A DNA stretch of 42,813 bases from Lacrimispora sp. (GTDB lineage: Bacteria; Bacillota; Clostridia; Lachnospirales; Lachnospiraceae), in contig JAQSYE010000010.1 of assembly GCA_029256305.1 (NCBI GenBank), positions 1-42,813 on the forward strand. The letters are read 5' to 3'. A model generated the notes under the pieces. The model searched no databases. It saw only the letters and a program-made list of their open reading frames with translations, and was not told where the DNA came from. Positions 16,740 to 25,443 of this stretch are shown here, in pieces; position 1 is the stretch's first letter, and each line of letters opens with the position of its first letter. The position numbers and the translations under genes were made by a program.

Positions 16740-17538
16740 TGACTTTTTCTTCCTCTCCCAGATCCGAAAAATCCAGTTCCCCTTCCTCGCCTTCCGGTTC
16801 CAGGGTTTCAATCATCATATCATCAAATAAATGCTCCTGGGTCAGAGCGATCTTGCCGATCTTCATGAGCTCCAGAAGCGCTAAAAAAGTGACCACTACT
16901 TCAATCTTGTCAGACTGCCCCTCAAGTATCTTACGAAAGGAAAACTTTCGGTTTTGTCTGGCAAAATCCATAACCGATTTTATCTTATCTTCCAGACTCA
17001 CTGCTTCCTTACGGATGTTGCCAAACCGGCTTCTGATGGGATCCACCCGGTCCTCCGTCCGCTTTGTCACCGCACGAAAAATTTCCTGCAGCTTTGCCAG
17101 TGTAAGTCCGTCAAGGAGCTTGTCCAAATCAACGGGCGGCTCATACTTTGCCACCTGTGCAGGTACGGTAGGAATCTTGAAAAACAGGCGGTCTGCCCCT
17201 ACCTCCCGATCTTTTAACTCCGACGCCATGTATTTAAAGTATTTGTATTCCAGAAGTCTGGCAACAAGCTCTGCTCTTGGGTCCTCTTCCTCCCCGTCTT
17301 CATTGACCTCTTTGGGAAGAAGCATGCGGGCTTTAATGTCGATCAGCGTTGCCGCCATGACTAAGAATTCACTGACAATATTTAAATCCTCTGTTTCCAT
17401 GTGTTTCATGTAATCTAAATACTGTTCCGTAATTGTCACAATGGGAATGTCATAGATATTCACTTTGTTTTTATCAATCAAGTGAAGAAGCAGATCAAGC
17501 GGTCCTTCAAAATTATCCAGTTTATAAGAGATTCCCAT
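16732..17538 (-). CDS. scpA: Segregation and condensation protein A (ScpA, kleisin)
   Basis: Kleisin that bridges SMC heads in chromosome condensation. The N-terminus YKLDNFEGPLDLLLHLIDKNKVNIYDIPIVTITEQYLDYM is diagnostic, and the C-terminal winged helix (VVVTFLALLELMKIGKIALTQEHLFDDM) binds the SMC head. The start is the ATG at 17538 with GGAGG five bases upstream; the preceding in-frame TTG is inside the ribosome site. First gene of the five-gene operon, with its own promoter. Confidence 0.94.
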   Translation of the reverse strand: MGISYKLDNFEGPLDLLLHLIDKNKVNIYDIPIVTITEQYLDYMKHMETEDLNIVSEFLVMAATLIDIKARMLLPKEVNEDGEEEDPRAELVARLLEYKYFKYMASELKDREVGADRLFFKIPTVPAQVAKYEPPVDLDKLLDGLTLAKLQEIFRAVTKRTEDRVDPIRSRFGNIRKEAVSLEDKIKSVMDFARQNRKFSFRKILEGQSDKIEVVVTFLALLELMKIGKIALTQEHLFDDMMIETLEPEGEEGELDFSDLGEEEKVNG

Positions 17539-17575
17539 ATATTCCTCCAAAGCAAATTAAAACATGCTAAAAAGT

Positions 17576-17604
17576 AGTATACCAAATTAAGACCGATCTG
17601 TAAA
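17576..17604 (-). promoter_or_regulatory. Promoter of the scpA-scpB-dut-TPR-hflX operon
   Basis: TTTACA (17604-17599), 17-base spacer, TATACT (17581-17576) on the minus strand, about 40 bases before the scpA start. No operator-like repeat is visible. Confidence 0.7.
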
Positions 17605-17616
17605 TATATGGAAGAT

Positions 17617-18492
17617 TCAATTTGAGGATTTAGGCTTTAAATCCACCACTACCAGCTGAGGTTTGTTATTCAGCCGTACATTAATGGAGTGGGTGCCCAG
17701 GCCTCTGCTTACAATCATATATTTCTCATCTTTCTGAAACGTCCCTGCACAACAGGGATTAAAAAACTGATACTGTGGGGTCATGACTCCTCCCAGAAAC
17801 GGAAGACGAATGGTTCCCCCGTGAAAATGTCCGGAAAGGGTTAAGTCTGCCCCCCAATCCCGATATGTGTTAAAATAAAGGGGGGAATGGGACAGGAGTA
17901 TCTGAAACCGTTCCTCCGATGCTTTCCCTGCTTTTTGTTCCAGTTCTTCCGGGAGAAGGCGTTCAGGCCGAAAATCCTTATAACACCCTTCCTTTAAATC
18001 AACGCCTGTAATCGCAATATCCTTCCGGTATAATTCCGTCCGGTCGCTTAATACAATCACTCCAAGCTTTTTTAAACTGTCTACATACGCATCATACTGA
18101 TCTCCATAGACCAGACGTTCCCGGTCCATCCGGTTTTCATGATTCCCGTTTCCGTAAAAAACCGGGTAGCGGGAGGTCAGCCTCTCCATCAGTTTTAAAC
18201 TGACGACCGTATCTGCAGTCTTTTTTACAACCATCATATCACCGCCGACAAGCACCACATCCGGATTCACATGATCAATCGCCTTAAGAAGTCTCTCATT
18301 GTCTTCTCCAAAGCAATGATTGTGAAGGTCCGAAAGGAATATAAGCCTTAAGTTTTTTCCGATCTTACTGCTTTCTAAAACAGTTCTCTCTACAGAAAGC
18401 TGTTCTCTCTCGTATTCAGAACGCAGCAACGATACTGCGCCTGCAGCAGCACAAAAAACTCCGGCGGCAAACCACATTTGTTTATACCTCAT
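17617..18492 (-). CDS. Membrane-anchored metallophosphoesterase (YkuE/YaeI-like)
   Basis: A 291-residue calcineurin-type phosphoesterase with an N-terminal signal-anchor (residues 7-24). The metal-binding motifs are in order: LSDLHNH (about 53-59), GGDMM (about 83-87), GNGNHENR (about 113-120), HSP and SGHFHGG (about 220-226). Relatives act at the outer face of the membrane; a UDP-sugar or lipid-linked substrate is possible but not shown by the sequence. It stands alone, upstream of scpA on the same strand. Confidence 0.88.
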   Translation of the reverse strand: MRYKQMWFAAGVFCAAAGAVSLLRSEYEREQLSVERTVLESSKIGKNLRLIFLSDLHNHCFGEDNERLLKAIDHVNPDVVLVGGDMMVVKKTADTVVSLKLMERLTSRYPVFYGNGNHENRMDRERLVYGDQYDAYVDSLKKLGVIVLSDRTELYRKDIAITGVDLKEGCYKDFRPERLLPEELEQKAGKASEERFQILLSHSPLYFNTYRDWGADLTLSGHFHGGTIRLPFLGGVMTPQYQFFNPCCAGTFQKDEKYMIVSRGLGTHSINVRLNNKPQLVVVDLKPKSSN

Positions 18493-18662
18493 TCTTCTCT
18501 CATTCCTTCTTTTGCTGTCCTTTCATCATACAATGAAGAACCTGTCCCCGTCAAGTAAAAGGCTTTCTCATTTGCCTAACCCTTTCGTATAATAAAAACC
18601 AATTATGGATAATATGCAATACTGGATAATCACGGTTTAATAAGAGTGTGAGGTGACTAACT

Positions 18663-18914
18663 ATGATTGTTTATGACAGACTATGGGAAACCATGAAAAA
18701 GAAAAACGTCAGCCAGTATCATCTGATCAAATACTGCAAGGTCAGCGCTGGGCAAATCGGACGGCTTAAGAAAAACAATTTCGTATCTACTCATACGATT
18801 GACATGCTGTGCAAAATATTAGACTGCAGCGTGGAAGAAATTATGGAATATCAAACCGATATTTGCGAGGCAACAAACATAACCTGTGGTACTGACACTG
18901 AGGAAAATAAATAA
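18663..18914 (+). CDS. Small Cro/C1-type helix-turn-helix protein (YozG-like)
   Basis: An 83-residue protein that is almost entirely one HTH_XRE domain: RLWETMKKKNVSQYHLIKYCKVSAGQIGRLKKNNFVSTHTIDMLCKILDCSVEEIMEY, followed by a short acidic tail. Probable DNA-binding regulator; target unknown. It has a GAGGTG ribosome site and is transcribed away from the metallophosphoesterase and towards dacA, ending at a shared terminator. It is not next to any phage gene. Confidence 0.85.
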   Translation: MIVYDRLWETMKKKNVSQYHLIKYCKVSAGQIGRLKKNNFVSTHTIDMLCKILDCSVEEIMEYQTDICEATNITCGTDTEENK

Positions 18915-18943
18915 CAGCTTTTCCTCCAGAGGAGTTGACATAG

Positions 18944-18969
18944 AAAAAGAGCCATCGGGCTCTTTTTTT
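18944..18969. terminator. Bidirectional terminator between the small HTH gene and dacA
   Basis: AAAAAGAGCC-ATC-GGGCTCTTTTTTT: short G+C stem flanked by A and T tracts, suited to both convergent genes. Confidence 0.85.
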
Positions 18970-18979
18970 ATGCTTCCTC

Positions 18980-20212
18980 TTACGAAATCCAGACACCAGA
19001 CGCATCTAAGCGGTATCCATCAGGTGTCACCGTATCCTTTAACATTGCACCGTCACTGCCAAGATAATACCACTTTTCATTGGTTTTCACCCAGTAATTA
19101 CATGCCATGGCTCCATCTGTACGGTAATAGAACCACGTTCCTCCAGACTGCACCCAGCCGGTGGAAGCATTGGTATTTACACGACTGCTGCCTGCTCCCT
19201 TTATGGCAAAGCCATAATCAAGAAGAGCTTTGGTATCGTCATAATGGGTTGACTTGCTCTTCATTATAACTACAATTAAACGGGATCCATCCTTTTGTGC
19301 ATAGGTAACCAGAGTATTGCCTGCCAGGGATGTAAAACCCGTCTTTCCGCCCATCACTCCGGGATAATAACGGGAGTCCGAAGAATTGATCATCTTATGT
19401 CCCATGGTTACAGTTCTGGCGCCCGCTTTCTTAGTGGCCGGAATCTGATAGCGTACCGTGGAGCACACCTTCTGGACTACATTATTATTAAAGGCAGCTC
19501 TTGCAATCCGTGCCATGTCATGAGGCGTTGTGTAATGATTGGAATTATTAAGACCATTGGGATTGACAAAATTTGTATTGGTACAGCCAAGTTCCTTTGC
19601 TTTGGCATTCATAAGCTGGGAAAAAGAACTGACGCTGCCGGATACATGTTCCGCCAGGCCGTTGGCTACATCATTGGCGGACTTTAACATAAGACCATAG
19701 AGACATTGTTCTACAGTCAGCTTATCGCCTTCCGCCATATTTAAAGTCACGGCTCCAGCTTCCAGATTGGTGGTTGCAGTTTTGGAAAAGGTAACCGTGT
19801 CTGTAAGGCTGGTTCGTTCTGCCACCAAAAGCGCTGTCATAAGCTTGGTGATACTGGCCGGATAATACTTTGCCTCACTGTTTTTGGAATAAAGGAGTGC
19901 TCCTGTATCGGCATCCATTAACACTGCTCCCTCTGAAGAGATCTGGGGCACGCCTACTGTGGAAGTCTCTGTGGATTTCTCTGTGGATTTCTCTGTGGAA
20001 GTCGTTGTAGAAGCCTCTGTGGATTTCTGGCTGTCTAAGGGTTTGTCTGCCTGCCCGCTTTTAACTGCACCCGGTCCATCTGCTGCCTGTGTCTCTTTTA
20101 CAGAACCTGGAAAGGGCTGAACCGTAGGCACTTCCGTTGCATAAGAAATGCTTGATGCAAACATGGTAAAGCCGATGATAAGACTGATTAATCTGCAAGT
20201 TTTTTTTGTCAT
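18980..20212 (-). CDS. dacA: D-alanyl-D-alanine carboxypeptidase with cell-wall-binding repeats
   Basis: Penicillin-binding protein of the S11 peptidase family that trims the terminal D-Ala from peptidoglycan stem peptides. It has a signal peptide (residues 1-26, cleavage near SYA), a Ser/Thr/Lys-rich linker with STEKS repeats (about 60-85), and the catalytic triad motifs S120-I-T-K123, SAND (SxN) and GGKTGFTS (KTG). After about residue 345 come two choline-binding-type repeats (GWVQSGGTWFYYRTDGAM and YWVKTNEKWYYLGSDGAM) that would anchor the enzyme to cell-wall polymers. In the linker the DNA has near-identical 15-base repeats (about 19966-20030), which may vary in number between strains. 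Confidence 0.93.
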   Translation of the reverse strand: MTKKTCRLISLIIGFTMFASSISYATEVPTVQPFPGSVKETQAADGPGAVKSGQADKPLDSQKSTEASTTTSTEKSTEKSTETSTVGVPQISSEGAVLMDADTGALLYSKNSEAKYYPASITKLMTALLVAERTSLTDTVTFSKTATTNLEAGAVTLNMAEGDKLTVEQCLYGLMLKSANDVANGLAEHVSGSVSSFSQLMNAKAKELGCTNTNFVNPNGLNNSNHYTTPHDMARIARAAFNNNVVQKVCSTVRYQIPATKKAGARTVTMGHKMINSSDSRYYPGVMGGKTGFTSLAGNTLVTYAQKDGSRLIVVIMKSKSTHYDDTKALLDYGFAIKGAGSSRVNTNASTGWVQSGGTWFYYRTDGAMACNYWVKTNEKWYYLGSDGAMLKDTVTPDGYRLDASGVWIS

Positions 20213-20304
20213 AGCCTATTGTCTCCTGTATCTTACTGCCTGTTTTTTCTTCCATCAGTATACCATATAATCCAGTAATTGCTGCTTAAAATTTTCTTAC
20301 AATC

Positions 20305-20338
20305 AAAAAAAATGCACCACCCATGAAAGTGATGCATT
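20305..20338 (-). terminator. Terminator after the Nudix gene
   Basis: AATGCATCAC / GTGGTGCATT stem with one mismatch (20311-20320 with 20329-20338), followed on the minus strand by a run of T. It starts 17 bases after the Nudix stop. Confidence 0.75.
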
Positions 20339-20355
20339 GTCTAAAAGTGCCTGTA

Positions 20356-21027
20356 TTAATCTTCTTTTTCCAACTCTTCCAGTCTGTCCATGGCAATATT
20401 TAAAATTTCCGCATGGTCAAACGCCAGTTTATCCTGGTCAAGCATGTCAATTGCGGGTAGAAGTTCAATATCAATCTCTCTCTTCCACATCATGCCATCC
20501 CGTTCAAAGGATTCTGTAATCCGGTAGCTGATAAAAATATGTTCGTCCTCATTCTCAATGGTCAGCGCATAAGTAGCTCCATTTTCAAGGTCTGAAAGCT
20601 TCTTTTTCTTTACTTCAAACCAACACGCCTTGTCGGCATCATCACCGGCTTGTAGAGTTAACTGATCCTTAGGTACAGCCGCTAAGTAAGAAACGGAAAT
20701 CACTCTGGTCCTGGGATCTCTTTTTACGCTTCCCCAGGTATAAAGCTGTTCCATGTAGATTCCTTTTAATCCGGTTTCTTCGAACAGTTCTCTTGCGGCC
20801 GCTTCTTCCAGGGATTCATCCAGGTTCACAAATCCTCCGGGAATCGCCCACTGACCGATACAAGGATGGTTTTTCCGTTTAATGAGAAGAATATCTGTCG
20901 TTGACTCTTCCTGGTCATATGCAAAAATCAGCATATCCACTGTTACCGACGGGCGTTCATAATCTCCCGGACGGTATTGTAAAAGAAACTCTTTTTCCGT
21001 CAGCCCTTCTTCATTCTTTCGTTCCAT
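20356..21027 (-). CDS. Nudix hydrolase
   Basis: A 223-residue Nudix-fold pyrophosphohydrolase. The Nudix box is complete (GGFVNLDESLEEAAARELFEETGL, about residues 67-90; its sequence shows the required REx2EE core as RELFEE). The preceding strand (VTVDMLIFAYDQEESTTDILLIKRKNHPCIGQWAIPGG) is typical of the ADP-ribose pyrophosphatase / NadM-NrtR-like group. The C-terminal 60 residues do not look like the NrtR winged helix, so I read it as an enzyme. Substrate unknown. The COG2426-type membrane protein gene lies 23 bases upstream on the same strand. Confidence 0.88.
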   Translation of the reverse strand: MERKNEEGLTEKEFLLQYRPGDYERPSVTVDMLIFAYDQEESTTDILLIKRKNHPCIGQWAIPGGFVNLDESLEEAAARELFEETGLKGIYMEQLYTWGSVKRDPRTRVISVSYLAAVPKDQLTLQAGDDADKACWFEVKKKKLSDLENGATYALTIENEDEHIFISYRITESFERDGMMWKREIDIELLPAIDMLDQDKLAFDHAEILNIAMDRLEELEKED

Positions 21028-21050
21028 TCTGCCCTTCTTCCTACCAGTTT

Positions 21051-21533
21051 TTAAAATACAATGGACTGAAGCGCTCCAAGAACGCCTGCACTGGCAAGTC
21101 CCATAATAATTCCTGCCATTACAACGCCTCCCATTACAGCTAAAATACTGGATTTAAAATCAATATCAAGCAGGCTGGCTGCCAATGTGCCAGTCCAGGC
21201 ACCGGTGCCTGGAAGCGGGATTCCAACAAATATCAATAGAGCAATGAACAATCCCCTTCCGGCTTTCGCCTGCAGTTTTTCTCCGCCGTGTTTTCCTTTT
21301 TCCAGACACCATGTAAAGAAGCCGCCAATTACCGGCTTATCTACTCCCCACTCGAGAACCTTTCTGGCAAACAGATAGATAATGGGTACCGGAAGCATGT
21401 TTCCAATTATCGCAATAATATAGGACTGAAACAAAGGCAGTCCCACCACTGCAGAATAGGGAATCGCTCCTCTTAGTTCTATAAGCGGAACCATGGAAAT
21501 AAAAAACACTGTTATATATTTTTGTAACATCAT
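21051..21533 (-). CDS. Small multidrug-export-like membrane protein (PF06695/COG2426 type)
   Basis: A 160-residue protein with four to five hydrophobic segments. Characteristic segments are VPLIELRGAIPYSAVVGLP near the N-terminus, GNMLPVPIIYLFARKVLEW and FVGIPLPGTGAWTGTLAASLL in the middle. The family has been called a putative small multidrug exporter, but the function is not established. Its ATG is followed directly by a second ATG; either could be used. Confidence 0.82.
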   Translation of the reverse strand: MMLQKYITVFFISMVPLIELRGAIPYSAVVGLPLFQSYIIAIIGNMLPVPIIYLFARKVLEWGVDKPVIGGFFTWCLEKGKHGGEKLQAKAGRGLFIALLIFVGIPLPGTGAWTGTLAASLLDIDFKSSILAVMGGVVMAGIIMGLASAGVLGALQSIVF

Positions 21534-21673
21534 TCATTCCTTTCACAATAAAAGTCTGCCTTTATACTATACACAAAGATGGACAGTCTATCAACTATTT
21601 TATAAAAAGATTATATTTGCATACATGATTCCAAACCTTTACTGAATAAAATATTAACATTTATGAAATACTA

Positions 21674-21702
21674 TTGTACTGACAAAACGAGTGTGATATA
21701 AT
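21674..21702 (+). promoter_or_regulatory. Promoter of the PAP2 gene
   Basis: TTGTAC (21674-21679), 17-base spacer and perfect TATAAT (21697-21702), 55 bases before the ATG. Confidence 0.65.
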
Positions 21703-21756
21703 CCTCAAAAGTTGATTGTATAATCCCACGCATTAGTCTAAGAAGGGTGTCTTTTT

Positions 21757-22419
21757 ATGAATATCAAACAGTTTTTAATCAAGTACAGGCATGTCTGGAT
21801 TCTCAGCTACGCCTTCATTTATGTGCCATGGTTTGTATACCTTGAAAAAACAGTGACAAACAACTACCACATCATGCATATAGCAATTGATGACTATATC
21901 CCATTTAATGAATATTTTATTATTCCTTACCTGATGTGGTTTGGTTATGTGGCCGTCTCAGTCGCTTATTTTTTCTTTCAGGATGTGAAAGAATATTACA
22001 GACTTTGCACCATGCTGTTTACAGGAATGACCATAAGTCTGGTAATCTGTACCGTCTTTCCAAATGGAACGGATTTCAGACCGATTGTTGACTCCAATAA
22101 GAATATTTGTGCTACAATCGTTAATCTTCTTTACTCTGCAGATACCTGTACCAACGTATTTCCAAGTATCCATGTGTATAATTCCATCTGTGTGCACATT
22201 GCCATCTGCCGAAGCGAACGTCTGAAAAGTTACAAACTGCTAAAAACAGGATCTCTCATTTTAATGATTTTAATCTGTCTGGCAACTGTATTCTTAAAGC
22301 AGCACTCTGCTTTTGACGGACTTGGCTCCATCGCTATGGCGTATATCATGTATCAGTTTGTTTATTCTGATTCCCTTGTTCCTAACAGAAAAAAGGTGTC
22401 AGAAAAAGTAATCAGTTAA
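21757..22419 (+). CDS. PAP2-family membrane phosphatase
   Basis: A 220-residue polytopic membrane protein with about six hydrophobic segments. Two of the three acid-phosphatase motifs are clear: PSIHVYNS (the PSGH-type motif, with Ile replacing Gly) and LKQHSAFDGLG (the SRxxxxxHxxxD-type motif carrying the catalytic His and the Asp). The first, KxxxxxxRP, appears only as NGTDFRPIV. Such enzymes dephosphorylate phosphatidate, undecaprenyl pyrophosphate or related lipids, or act as inositol-phosphoceramide-synthase-like transferases; the variant motifs resemble the latter group, so the reaction is uncertain. Single-gene unit with its own promoter and terminator. Confidence 0.82.
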   Translation: MNIKQFLIKYRHVWILSYAFIYVPWFVYLEKTVTNNYHIMHIAIDDYIPFNEYFIIPYLMWFGYVAVSVAYFFFQDVKEYYRLCTMLFTGMTISLVICTVFPNGTDFRPIVDSNKNICATIVNLLYSADTCTNVFPSIHVYNSICVHIAICRSERLKSYKLLKTGSLILMILICLATVFLKQHSAFDGLGSIAMAYIMYQFVYSDSLVPNRKKVSEKVIS

Positions 22420-22420
22420 A

Positions 22421-22452
22421 AAAAGGCCTTCCCCAGCTGGGGGAGGTCTTTT
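22421..22452. terminator. Bidirectional terminator between PAP2 and glycosyltransferase genes
   Basis: AAAAGGCCTTCCCC / GGGGAGGTCTTTT stem (22421-22434 with 22440-22452) with A and T tracts on each side; it begins two bases after the PAP2 stop and serves the convergent glycosyltransferase gene too. Confidence 0.88.
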
Positions 22453-22463
22453 CTCATCCGATT

Positions 22464-23483
22464 CTAATTAAATCCAAAAAATTTCTGAGTCATCTTATAA
22501 ATGGCGATGGGGAATTTCATTCCGCCTTTACCAGGCAAATTGACTCCCTGTCCTAAGAATCCGTAACGAAGCCTTAGATAGAGCTTTAAGTCCTGTTTTC
22601 GCAGACTCTGCCACAATTCGTTCTTTTTCTCCATATTTTCCTCTGTTCCGGACTTAATGGCAAGTATGGAGGTAATGACCATCATAATCTCTAAATACCG
22701 CACCATATAACGCCGAAGCTTGTGCTGTTTAATCTTCATCACGTCGTAATAGGAAAGCATCAGCTTTGTCACTCGGATCTGCTGGTCAATTCGTCCGATC
22801 ATAACCTGTTCATTGACAGACTGATCATCTCTGCCTATGAAATAACGGTAAAAATTCACATTTAAATAATACAGGGTTTTCACATGAGGAAGGGGCTGAT
22901 AAACAAAAATATTATCTACATAAAAAGTATGCTTGGGCAATTCCAGACCGCATTGTTTTAAAAGCTCTGTCCTGTAAATGACAGAATGCATAAGAATGTA
23001 TTGTCCCAGAATAAAAACCTTCACATTGTCCCAGTCAATCAGCTGGTTCTCTGGAAGTGCAGTCCGGTAATTCATTACTTTTTTACGATTGGAACCCTGC
23101 TTTTCGTAAACAAAATTACTTACCAGCATGTCAAGCGTCTTCTCGCCGAAAACAAAACGTCTAAGGGTATTAAGGATTTCCATGTAAGCGGATTCATCCA
23201 CCCAGTCATCACTGTCCACTACCTTAAAATAAATTCCGTTAGCATTCCTTAATCCTGCATTAACTGCTTCTCCATGCCCGCCATTCTCCTGATGGATCGC
23301 CCTGCAGATTCCCGGATAGTTCCGTTCATATTCATCTGCAATTTCGGCTGTACGGTCTTTGGTGGAACCGTCATCTACAATAAGGATCTCAACCTCATCT
23401 CCGCCTGGCAGCAGGGACTCGATGCAGTGCCTCATATAGGATTCTGAATTATAACATGGAATTGCTACAGATAAGAGTTTCAC
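22464..23483 (-). CDS. Family 2 glycosyltransferase
   Basis: A 339-residue GT-A fold glycosyltransferase. The nucleotide-sugar motifs are IPCYNSESYM at the start, ILIVDDGSTKDRT (about 34-46), GGHGEAVNAGL and the DxD-type VVDSDDWVDE (about 93-102). No membrane helix is apparent, so it is probably cytoplasmic or peripheral. The start is a GTG with AGGAGG seven bases upstream; GTGA overlaps the stop of the CPBP protease gene by four bases, so the two are co-translated. Acceptor unknown; a role in cell-surface glycan or glycolipid synthesis is inferred. Confidence 0.88.
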   Translation of the reverse strand: MKLLSVAIPCYNSESYMRHCIESLLPGGDEVEILIVDDGSTKDRTAEIADEYERNYPGICRAIHQENGGHGEAVNAGLRNANGIYFKVVDSDDWVDESAYMEILNTLRRFVFGEKTLDMLVSNFVYEKQGSNRKKVMNYRTALPENQLIDWDNVKVFILGQYILMHSVIYRTELLKQCGLELPKHTFYVDNIFVYQPLPHVKTLYYLNVNFYRYFIGRDDQSVNEQVMIGRIDQQIRVTKLMLSYYDVMKIKQHKLRRYMVRYLEIMMVITSILAIKSGTEENMEKKNELWQSLRKQDLKLYLRLRYGFLGQGVNLPGKGGMKFPIAIYKMTQKFFGFN

Positions 23484-24271
23484 ACAATATCCTCCTTTAG
23501 GTTGTTTTTCCAATAAATACGGACAATACATAATACAGTCACAACGACTGATAAAGCTACGACAGCTACAGTTATTGCAGCATGTTCCTTTTGAAACAGA
23601 AGACCGGATAGTTCCGTGTTCGTTATGAAGAGCGAAAGTAAATTAGCCGAGATGTGAAGCATAAAGGGTGCCGACAGGGCTTTTGTTCTCTCATAAAGCC
23701 ACGCCGCAGCAAGGCCAATGATAAAAGCATAGACACCCTGAGGAAGATTTCCATGATAAAGACCAAATAAGCCGGCTGATACCACAGCCGATAGCCCAAA
23801 AGAGAACTTATCCCGGAGGGAAGCAAACATCATCCCTCGAAATATCAGTTCCTCCGCAGCCGGAATGATAAACCCGGATGCCAGCAACTGAAGCGCAAAC
23901 GGAGGGGAATAAAGGGCATTGGCCGCTTCCTGATATGCCTTTGATATTCTGGTCAGTCCCATAACTTCCACAACCGAATTACCCAGAATGCAAAGAGCCG
24001 CGCCAAGCAGCCAGATGGAAACAAGACTGTTAGAAGGTTTAAGACTCTCTGTCATAGAATAATCTCTATTTTTCTGATCATAAAAATAGACCCACAGCAA
24101 AACCGGAATATTCAGTGCTGCAGATAATCCCGTAGCCATAAGCGGATCCAAAGGCACCGCCAAATACAGGAACGTGGTGGCTAACGTATAGGTAAATAAG
24201 GGAAGAATCAGATGCAGAATGATTGCTATCATAAGTACCTGTCCTTTCATTTTCTGTATCTTCTTAAACAT
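23480..24271 (-). CDS. CPBP-family intramembrane glutamic endopeptidase
   Basis: A 263-residue membrane protein with seven to eight helices of the CAAX protease / bacteriocin-processing (Abi) family. The active-site motifs are present: AAEELIFRG (EExxxR), FGLYHGNLPQ (FxxxH) and LHISANL (HxxxN-like). Substrate unknown; relatives process bacteriocins, prenyl proteins or act in immunity, but no bacteriocin gene is nearby. I chose the ATG at 24271 (AGGTGG upstream) rather than a GTG nine codons earlier that lacks a ribosome site. Confidence 0.85.
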   Translation of the reverse strand: MFKKIQKMKGQVLMIAIILHLILPLFTYTLATTFLYLAVPLDPLMATGLSAALNIPVLLWVYFYDQKNRDYSMTESLKPSNSLVSIWLLGAALCILGNSVVEVMGLTRISKAYQEAANALYSPPFALQLLASGFIIPAAEELIFRGMMFASLRDKFSFGLSAVVSAGLFGLYHGNLPQGVYAFIIGLAAAWLYERTKALSAPFMLHISANLLSLFITNTELSGLLFQKEHAAITVAVVALSVVVTVLCIVRIYWKNNLKEDIV

Positions 24272-24368
24272 TATACCACCTGAATTCAGGATATTCACTT
24301 AATTTTTTTAAAATTATTTCTAAAATCCCTTGAAATATTTCCTCATATTCCAGGATGCCCGAAAGCGG

Positions 24369-24397
24369 TTGCTTTTTTTATCTGCTAATAATATAAT
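24369..24397 (+). promoter_or_regulatory. Promoter of the carbamate kinase gene
   Basis: TTGCTT (24369-24374), 17-base spacer, TATAAT (24392-24397), about 50 bases before the start. Confidence 0.65.
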
Positions 24398-24445
24398 GTC
24401 TTTATAATTTCTGATTAAAACTACATGAAACTGAGAGGAAATGAT

Positions 24446-25384
24446 ATGGCAAAAAAACGAATTGTGATAGCTTTGGGACACCATGCTTTAGGAACAAACC
24501 TTCCGGAACAGAAGACAGCAGTTGCCAGGACTGCCAAAGTAATTGCAGACTTTATTCAGTCCGGCTGGCAGGTGGCCGTTACTCACAGCAATGCTCCCCA
24601 GGTTGGAATGATCCATACTGCAATGAATGAATTCGGAAAACAGCATGACGGTTACACCTCCGCTCCCATGTCTGTCTGTTCTGCCATGAGCCAGGGCTAC
24701 ATCGGCTATGACTTACAAAACGGAATCCGTGGAGAACTTATGACACGGGGTATCTATAAATCTGTGGCTACGATTTTAACCCAGATGATGGTAAACCCAT
24801 ATGACGAGGCTTTCTATACACCCATGAAGCCCATTGGCCGTTTCATGTCTGCAGAGGAAGCAAAGGAAGAAGAGGAAAAGGGAAACTATGTGGAAGAGGT
24901 GAAAGGCAAGGGCTTTCGCAGAGTAGTCGCTTCCCCGAAGCCCGTTTCCATCGTTGAAATTGATATCATAAAGGCCGTTATGGATGCAGATCAGATTGTG
25001 ATTGCCTGCGGAGGCGGCGGAATTCCTGTTATGGAGCAGGGCTGCTACTTAAAAGGCGCCAGTGCTGTTATTGAGAAGGATCGAGCTGCCGGACTGCTGG
25101 CAAAAGAAATCGATGCCGACGTGCTGATGATTTTAACAAATGTGGATAACGTAACCTTAAACTTCGGAAAACCAGAAGCCAGCCCCATTGGCCGCATGAG
25201 CAAAACTGAGGCTGCCGCTTATATTGAGGACAATCAGTTCGAATCCTCTTCCATGCTTCCAAAGATTGAGGCATCCCTTGATTTCATTGAACATGGAAGA
25301 AATCGTAAAGCGATCATTACTTCCCTGGAAAAAGCGGAAGAAAGCCTAGATGAAAAAGCAGGTACCGTTATAACAGAAGCATAA
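24446..25384 (+). CDS. arcC: Carbamate kinase family protein
   Basis: Predicted to interconvert carbamoyl phosphate + ADP with carbamate + ATP, usually the last step of arginine or agmatine fermentation. The amino-acid-kinase fold is clear over 312 residues: NLPEQKTAV, SAMSQGYIGYDLQN, the lid ending GFRRVVASPKP, IACGGGGIPV, KDRAAGLLAKEIDADVLMILTNVD and SMLPKIEA near the end. The first phosphate-binding loop reads ALGHHALG where the classical enzyme has GGNA, and HGNGPQVG reads HSNAPQVG. I recall similar loops in other clostridial members, so the protein may still be active. The ATG at 24446 is preceded by GAGAGGAAA. It is a single-gene unit, not linked to arcA or arcB. Confidence 0.87.
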   Translation: MAKKRIVIALGHHALGTNLPEQKTAVARTAKVIADFIQSGWQVAVTHSNAPQVGMIHTAMNEFGKQHDGYTSAPMSVCSAMSQGYIGYDLQNGIRGELMTRGIYKSVATILTQMMVNPYDEAFYTPMKPIGRFMSAEEAKEEEEKGNYVEEVKGKGFRRVVASPKPVSIVEIDIIKAVMDADQIVIACGGGGIPVMEQGCYLKGASAVIEKDRAAGLLAKEIDADVLMILTNVDNVTLNFGKPEASPIGRMSKTEAAAYIEDNQFESSSMLPKIEASLDFIEHGRNRKAIITSLEKAEESLDEKAGTVITEA

Positions 25385-25389
25385 ATTTG

Positions 25390-25440
25390 AAAAAGGACTT
25401 TTGCCCGGTTGTAAAAGACGCGGAACAGAAGTCCTTTTTT
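25390..25440. terminator. Bidirectional terminator between carbamate kinase and phzF-like genes
   Basis: AAAAAGGACTT (25390-25400) pairs with AAGTCCTTTTT (25429-25439) around a 28-base loop; lies five bases after the kinase stop. Confidence 0.8.
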
Positions 25441-25443
25441 CGA

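Noticed and set aside
16739-17413. 224-codon plus-strand open frame opposite scpA
   Set aside because: Serine- and arginine-rich translation typical of an antisense shadow; scpA on the other strand is unmistakable.
19966-20030. 15-base direct repeats as a CRISPR-like or intergenic repeat
   Set aside because: They are in-frame codons of the STEKS linker of the D,D-carboxypeptidase; no spacers are present.
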